Assembly (NCBI GenBank): GCA_003450125.1
Contig: DMFR01000126.1
Location: 1 to 8,681, forward strand
DNA: 8,681 bases
Source of the DNA: Prolixibacteraceae bacterium
Lineage (GTDB): Bacteria; Bacteroidota; Bacteroidia; Bacteroidales; Prolixibacteraceae
Reading direction: 5' to 3'
The position numbers were made by a program, and so were the translations under genes. Position 1 is the stretch's first letter; each line of letters starts with the position of its first letter. This document shows positions 5,746 to 8,681 of this stretch, piece by piece. Below the pieces are notes generated by a model that searched no databases, had not been told where the DNA came from, and saw nothing but the letters and a program-made list of their open reading frames with translations.

Positions 5746-7776
5746 ATGAACAGTTTGAAAAAAAATAGTATTTACAGGGCCCTTTCTTCATTGGAAATCG
5801 AAATCTTGACACAACAGGGATGTACTTCAGATGGTTGGGGCCAAATCAGTGTAGGTGAAGGTTTTATTGCTGAACATGTGCGCAATGTACAGTTTTCGGG
5901 AACCGTCAGTATGGGCGATAACTCGGGTACGGTTTCCTTTAGCGGGGGAATAGTCCGTAACTGTGGGATCTACCATGCCAGTGTTCACAATTGCAGCATT
6001 GGGAGTCATGTTTACATTCACCACATCTCCAATTATATTGCCAATTATGATATTGAAGACCATGTTATTATGGAGAATATTGAATTGTGCTTTATTGATG
6101 GGGTAACCAACTTTGGCAATGGGATCAAAGTATCCACCTTGGATGAAACAGGCGGAAGGGGAGTGATGATTTACGATAAATTGTCTGCTCACCTGGCCTA
6201 TTTTCAGGCCTGGTATAAACACCGGCATTGCCTGATCAATGAGATAGAGTCTAAAATCACAGCATATGCCGAATCGGTAGCAAGCAATAGGGGAACAATT
6301 GGAGCTTATTCTTTTATCCGCAATTGCAGGCAAATTCGAAACGTTAAATTCGGACCCCACAGCCAGGTTTTGGGACCTACCCGCCTTCAGAATGGATCGG
6401 TCAACAGCAACGAATCGGCTCCTGTAAAGTTGGGTGCGGGAATTCTGGCTGAGAACTTTATCGTTTCATCAGGGGCCGAAATATCGGATGGCGTCATTAT
6501 TTCCAACTGTTTTATCGGTCAGGGTTGTATTTTAGGCAAACAATATTCCGCAGAGAACTCATTGTTTTTTGCCAATTGCCAGGGATTTCTGGGGGAAGCC
6601 TGCTCCGTTTTTGGAGGCCCTTACACTGTTTCTCACCATAAATCGACTTTGCTGATTGCCGGAATGTTCTCTTTTTGTAATGCAGGCAGCGGATCGAACC
6701 AGAGTAACCACATGTACAAATTGGGGCCGATCCATCATGGAATCGTTGAAAGAGGATCAAAAACAACTTCCGATTCTTATATCCTCTGGCCTGCAAAGAT
6801 TGGGGCTTTTACCCTGGTAATGGGACGACACTACAAAAATACCGATACCTCAGACCTTCCTTTTTCTTATTTGATCGAAAACAAGGATGACAGTTGGGTC
6901 GCTCCGGGAATAAATCTTAGAAGTGTAGGTACTATCCGTGATGTGTTGAAATGGCCCAAGCGTGACAGGCGCACCGACCCGGAAAAGTTGGATTGTATCA
7001 ACTTCAACCTCCTCAGTCCGTTTACCATTCAAAAAATGCAGAAAGGGCTTGATATCCTTCGCAGCCTAAAAGAAATATCAGGAGAAACGACCGAAGTATT
7101 TGCTTACAGGAATACCTTAATCAGCAAAAGTGCCCTGGAAAAGGGAATGGATTTGTATGAAAAGGCCATCTATAAGTTCCTCGGCAATTCCATCATTTCC
7201 AGAATTGATAAATGCCATGTTCAAACCTGGGAAGAACTTCAGGATTGCCTTAAACCCCAACATTTTATTGGCAGGGGTGAATGGAGCGATCTGGCTGGAT
7301 TGATTGCCCCCAAAACAGAAATTAATCTGATGATCAAAGGCATTGAAAAGGGGGAAATATCAAGTTTGATTGAGATTGAAGAGCAGTTTAAAGAACTTCA
7401 CACCAGTTATTATGAGTATGAATGGACTTGGGCGGCTGAGTTGCTGGTGGAAATCACCCGTAAGAGAATTGAAGACTTGAAAATCTGCGACATCATCAGT
7501 TTGATTAGGAAATGGAAAGAAAGTGTCATTGGACTGGATCAAATGTTGTATGATGATGCAAAAAAAGAATTCGGGATGGATTCAATGACCGGATTCGGGA
7601 TGGATGGAAATAAGACCACCCAAAAGCTTGATTTTGAAAAAGTAAGGGGCCACTTTGAAAACAATGACTTTGTGAAAGAGATTGTCAGTCATATTCATAA
7701 GAAAACCGTCTTGGGCGATAGCATGCTCGAAAAATTATCCAATATTGAGGTAACCCTTCAAAATCAAATCGTATGA
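5746..7776 (+). CDS. DUF4954-type left-handed beta-helix protein, function unknown
   Basis: A 676-residue cytoplasmic protein recognised as DUF4954-type, a family seen in Bacteroidota and some spirochaetes. Residues about 30-400 show hexapeptide-like periodicity of short hydrophobic strands and Gly/Asn turns (for example NCSIGSHVYIHH at 82-93 and VKLGAGILAENFIVSSGAEI at 227-246), as in left-handed beta-helix acyltransferases and the C-terminal half of sugar nucleotidyltransferases. A helical insertion (about 145-182) interrupts it. The stretch 321-362, with NHMYKLGPIHHG, SDSYILWPAKIGA and MGRHYKN, looks like the most conserved core. Paired histidines occur at 92-93, 297-298 and 330-331. Residues about 400-676 are helical, with an FGMD repeat at 609-619. 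No nucleotidyltransferase signature is visible, so activity is unproven. ATG 5746 is 3 bp after the methyltransferase stop, and the stop overlaps nagB by 4 bp, which argues for a role linked to amino-sugar metabolism. Confidence 0.85.
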   Translation: MNSLKKNSIYRALSSLEIEILTQQGCTSDGWGQISVGEGFIAEHVRNVQFSGTVSMGDNSGTVSFSGGIVRNCGIYHASVHNCSIGSHVYIHHISNYIANYDIEDHVIMENIELCFIDGVTNFGNGIKVSTLDETGGRGVMIYDKLSAHLAYFQAWYKHRHCLINEIESKITAYAESVASNRGTIGAYSFIRNCRQIRNVKFGPHSQVLGPTRLQNGSVNSNESAPVKLGAGILAENFIVSSGAEISDGVIISNCFIGQGCILGKQYSAENSLFFANCQGFLGEACSVFGGPYTVSHHKSTLLIAGMFSFCNAGSGSNQSNHMYKLGPIHHGIVERGSKTTSDSYILWPAKIGAFTLVMGRHYKNTDTSDLPFSYLIENKDDSWVAPGINLRSVGTIRDVLKWPKRDRRTDPEKLDCINFNLLSPFTIQKMQKGLDILRSLKEISGETTEVFAYRNTLISKSALEKGMDLYEKAIYKFLGNSIISRIDKCHVQTWEELQDCLKPQHFIGRGEWSDLAGLIAPKTEINLMIKGIEKGEISSLIEIEEQFKELHTSYYEYEWTWAAELLVEITRKRIEDLKICDIISLIRKWKESVIGLDQMLYDDAKKEFGMDSMTGFGMDGNKTTQKLDFEKVRGHFENNDFVKEIVSHIHKKTVLGDSMLEKLSNIEVTLQNQIV

Positions 7777-8600
7777 GACTTATCATCCAGGCCAATCATG
7801 AGCTGACTTCAAAATGGGTGGCCAATTATATGGCCCGGAAAATCATTCTGGCCAGGCCTACAAAGGAAAAACCTTTCGTTCTTGGATTACCTACCGGCTC
7901 CTCGCCGCTTGGAACCTATGCAGAGTTGATTAGATTATACAAATCGGGTATAATTTCATTTCAAAATGTGGTGACTTTCAACATGGATGAATATGTCGGC
8001 ATTCCAAAAGACCATCCGCAAAGTTACCATACCTTTATGTGGTCCAATCTCTTCAGTCATATCGATATCCGGGAAGAAAATGTAAACATTCTCAATGGGA
8101 ATGCTCCCGATATTAAGGCCGAATGCCAGGCGTATGAAGACAAGATAAAGGCTGCCGGTGGCATTGATTTGTTCCTTGGCGGCATTGGTCCCGACGGACA
8201 CCTTGCCTTCAATGAACCCGGATCTTCACTGGCCTCCCGCACCAGGGACAAGGAACTGAATTTAGATACCAAAATTGCCAATTCCCGCTTCTTTGACAAC
8301 GATGTGGATCAAGTCCCTTCTTCTTCATTAACCGTCGGTGTAGGTACGGTGATGGATGCCAGGGAGGTGCTCATCATTGTAAATGGGTTTAACAAGTCGC
8401 GCGCCTTGCAGCATGGTGTGGAAGAAGGGGTGAACCACATGTGGACCATCAGCGCCCTTCAATTGCATCCCCGCGGAATGATTGTCTGCGATGAAGCGGC
8501 CACCTATGAACTAAAAGTGGGTACTTACAAGCATTTCAAGGACATTGAAAAGAACCATCTTGACCCGGATCAATTGCTGAATTCAGATCTGATTTGGTAA
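7773..8600 (+). CDS. nagB: Glucosamine-6-phosphate deaminase
   Basis: Cytoplasmic enzyme converting glucosamine-6-phosphate to fructose-6-phosphate and ammonia, the last step that channels GlcNAc or glucosamine into glycolysis. The 275 residues align without gaps to my memory of E. coli NagB (266 residues) through residue 254. Catalytic positions are kept: D72 (FNMDEY), D141 and H143 (GPDGHLAFNEP), and E148. Phosphate-site residues are PTGSSP at 40-45, R172 and K208. Of the E. coli allosteric GlcNAc-6-P site, S151, S152, R158 and K160 are present, but the position of Y254 is His here (TYKHF). The C-terminus is about nine residues longer. ATG 7773 overlaps the beta-helix stop (ATGA), so translation is probably coupled. 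No dedicated operator or riboswitch is visible. Identification is very secure; hexameric assembly and allostery are inferred from the family. Confidence 0.98.
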   Translation: MRLIIQANHELTSKWVANYMARKIILARPTKEKPFVLGLPTGSSPLGTYAELIRLYKSGIISFQNVVTFNMDEYVGIPKDHPQSYHTFMWSNLFSHIDIREENVNILNGNAPDIKAECQAYEDKIKAAGGIDLFLGGIGPDGHLAFNEPGSSLASRTRDKELNLDTKIANSRFFDNDVDQVPSSSLTVGVGTVMDAREVLIIVNGFNKSRALQHGVEEGVNHMWTISALQLHPRGMIVCDEAATYELKVGTYKHFKDIEKNHLDPDQLLNSDLIW

Positions 8601-8618
8601 AATACGAATTACACTCTC

Positions 8619-8681
8619 TTAAAAATACTCATATTCGATATCTGTCACATTCCAGTCAATACGTGTAGATTGTATGTAGCT
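8619..8681 (-). CDS. Possible C-terminal tail of a convergent gene (partial)
   Basis: On the minus strand, 8681 down to 8622 is open for exactly 20 codons (ending RIDWNVTDIEYEYF), followed by TAA at 8621-8619. The composition looks protein-like, and the stop lies 18 bp beyond the nagB stop, as expected for a convergent neighbour. Twenty open codons are not strong evidence, and I do not recognise the protein. Confidence 0.35.
   Translation of the reverse strand, partial: SYIQSTRIDWNVTDIEYEYF

Noticed and set aside
5827..6360. 177-codon antisense open frame opposite the beta-helix gene
   Set aside because: It lies wholly antisense to a clearly coding, family-recognised gene. Its reading reflects the repeated turns of the sense protein, and no signal supports it.

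Overview
The window looks like a chromosomal segment of a Bacteroidota bacterium, probably Bacteroidales-like. The evidence is a prolyl-tRNA synthetase of the archaeal/eukaryotic architecture, an outer-membrane barrel of the OMPP1/FadL/TodX type, a large DUF4954-type protein, a Ser/Gly/Tyr-rich lipoprotein, mostly Shine-Dalgarno-poor starts, and candidate promoters resembling the Bacteroidota TTTG / TAnnTTTG pattern. These assignments come from recognising sequence patterns, not from a database search.

Left part (1-1196, minus strand): most of proS, running off the left edge. It is divergent, across a 92-bp gap, from a lipoprotein gene (1289-2818, plus) with an unusually good AGGAGG ribosome binding site and a low-complexity Gly/Tyr then Ser/Gly body. 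Next comes a FadL-like outer-membrane beta-barrel gene (2958-4448, plus), which has its own candidate promoter.

Middle (4449-4736): a non-coding gap dominated by a long, near-perfect palindromic element (4512-4618) built on CACAGAT units. It probably separates two transcription units. A candidate promoter with nine T in its spacer follows it.

Right part (4737-8600, plus): a tightly packed four-gene cluster. It holds a 90-residue orphan protein, a class I SAM-dependent methyltransferase (gap 16 bp), a 676-residue left-handed beta-helix protein of the DUF4954 type (gap 3 bp), and nagB, glucosamine-6-phosphate deaminase (4-bp ATGA overlap). Only NagB has a known reaction, linking the cluster to amino-sugar catabolism and cell-wall precursor balance. 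The coupling suggests that the uncharacterised beta-helix protein and perhaps the methyltransferase act on a related sugar or nucleotide-sugar. At the right edge, 20 open codons and a stop on the minus strand may be the tail of a convergent gene.

Most of the window is conserved housekeeping or envelope sequence, with no phage, transposase, CRISPR or RNA gene seen. The least explained parts are the DUF4954-nagB-methyltransferase cluster with its orphan first gene, and the palindromic intergenic element.
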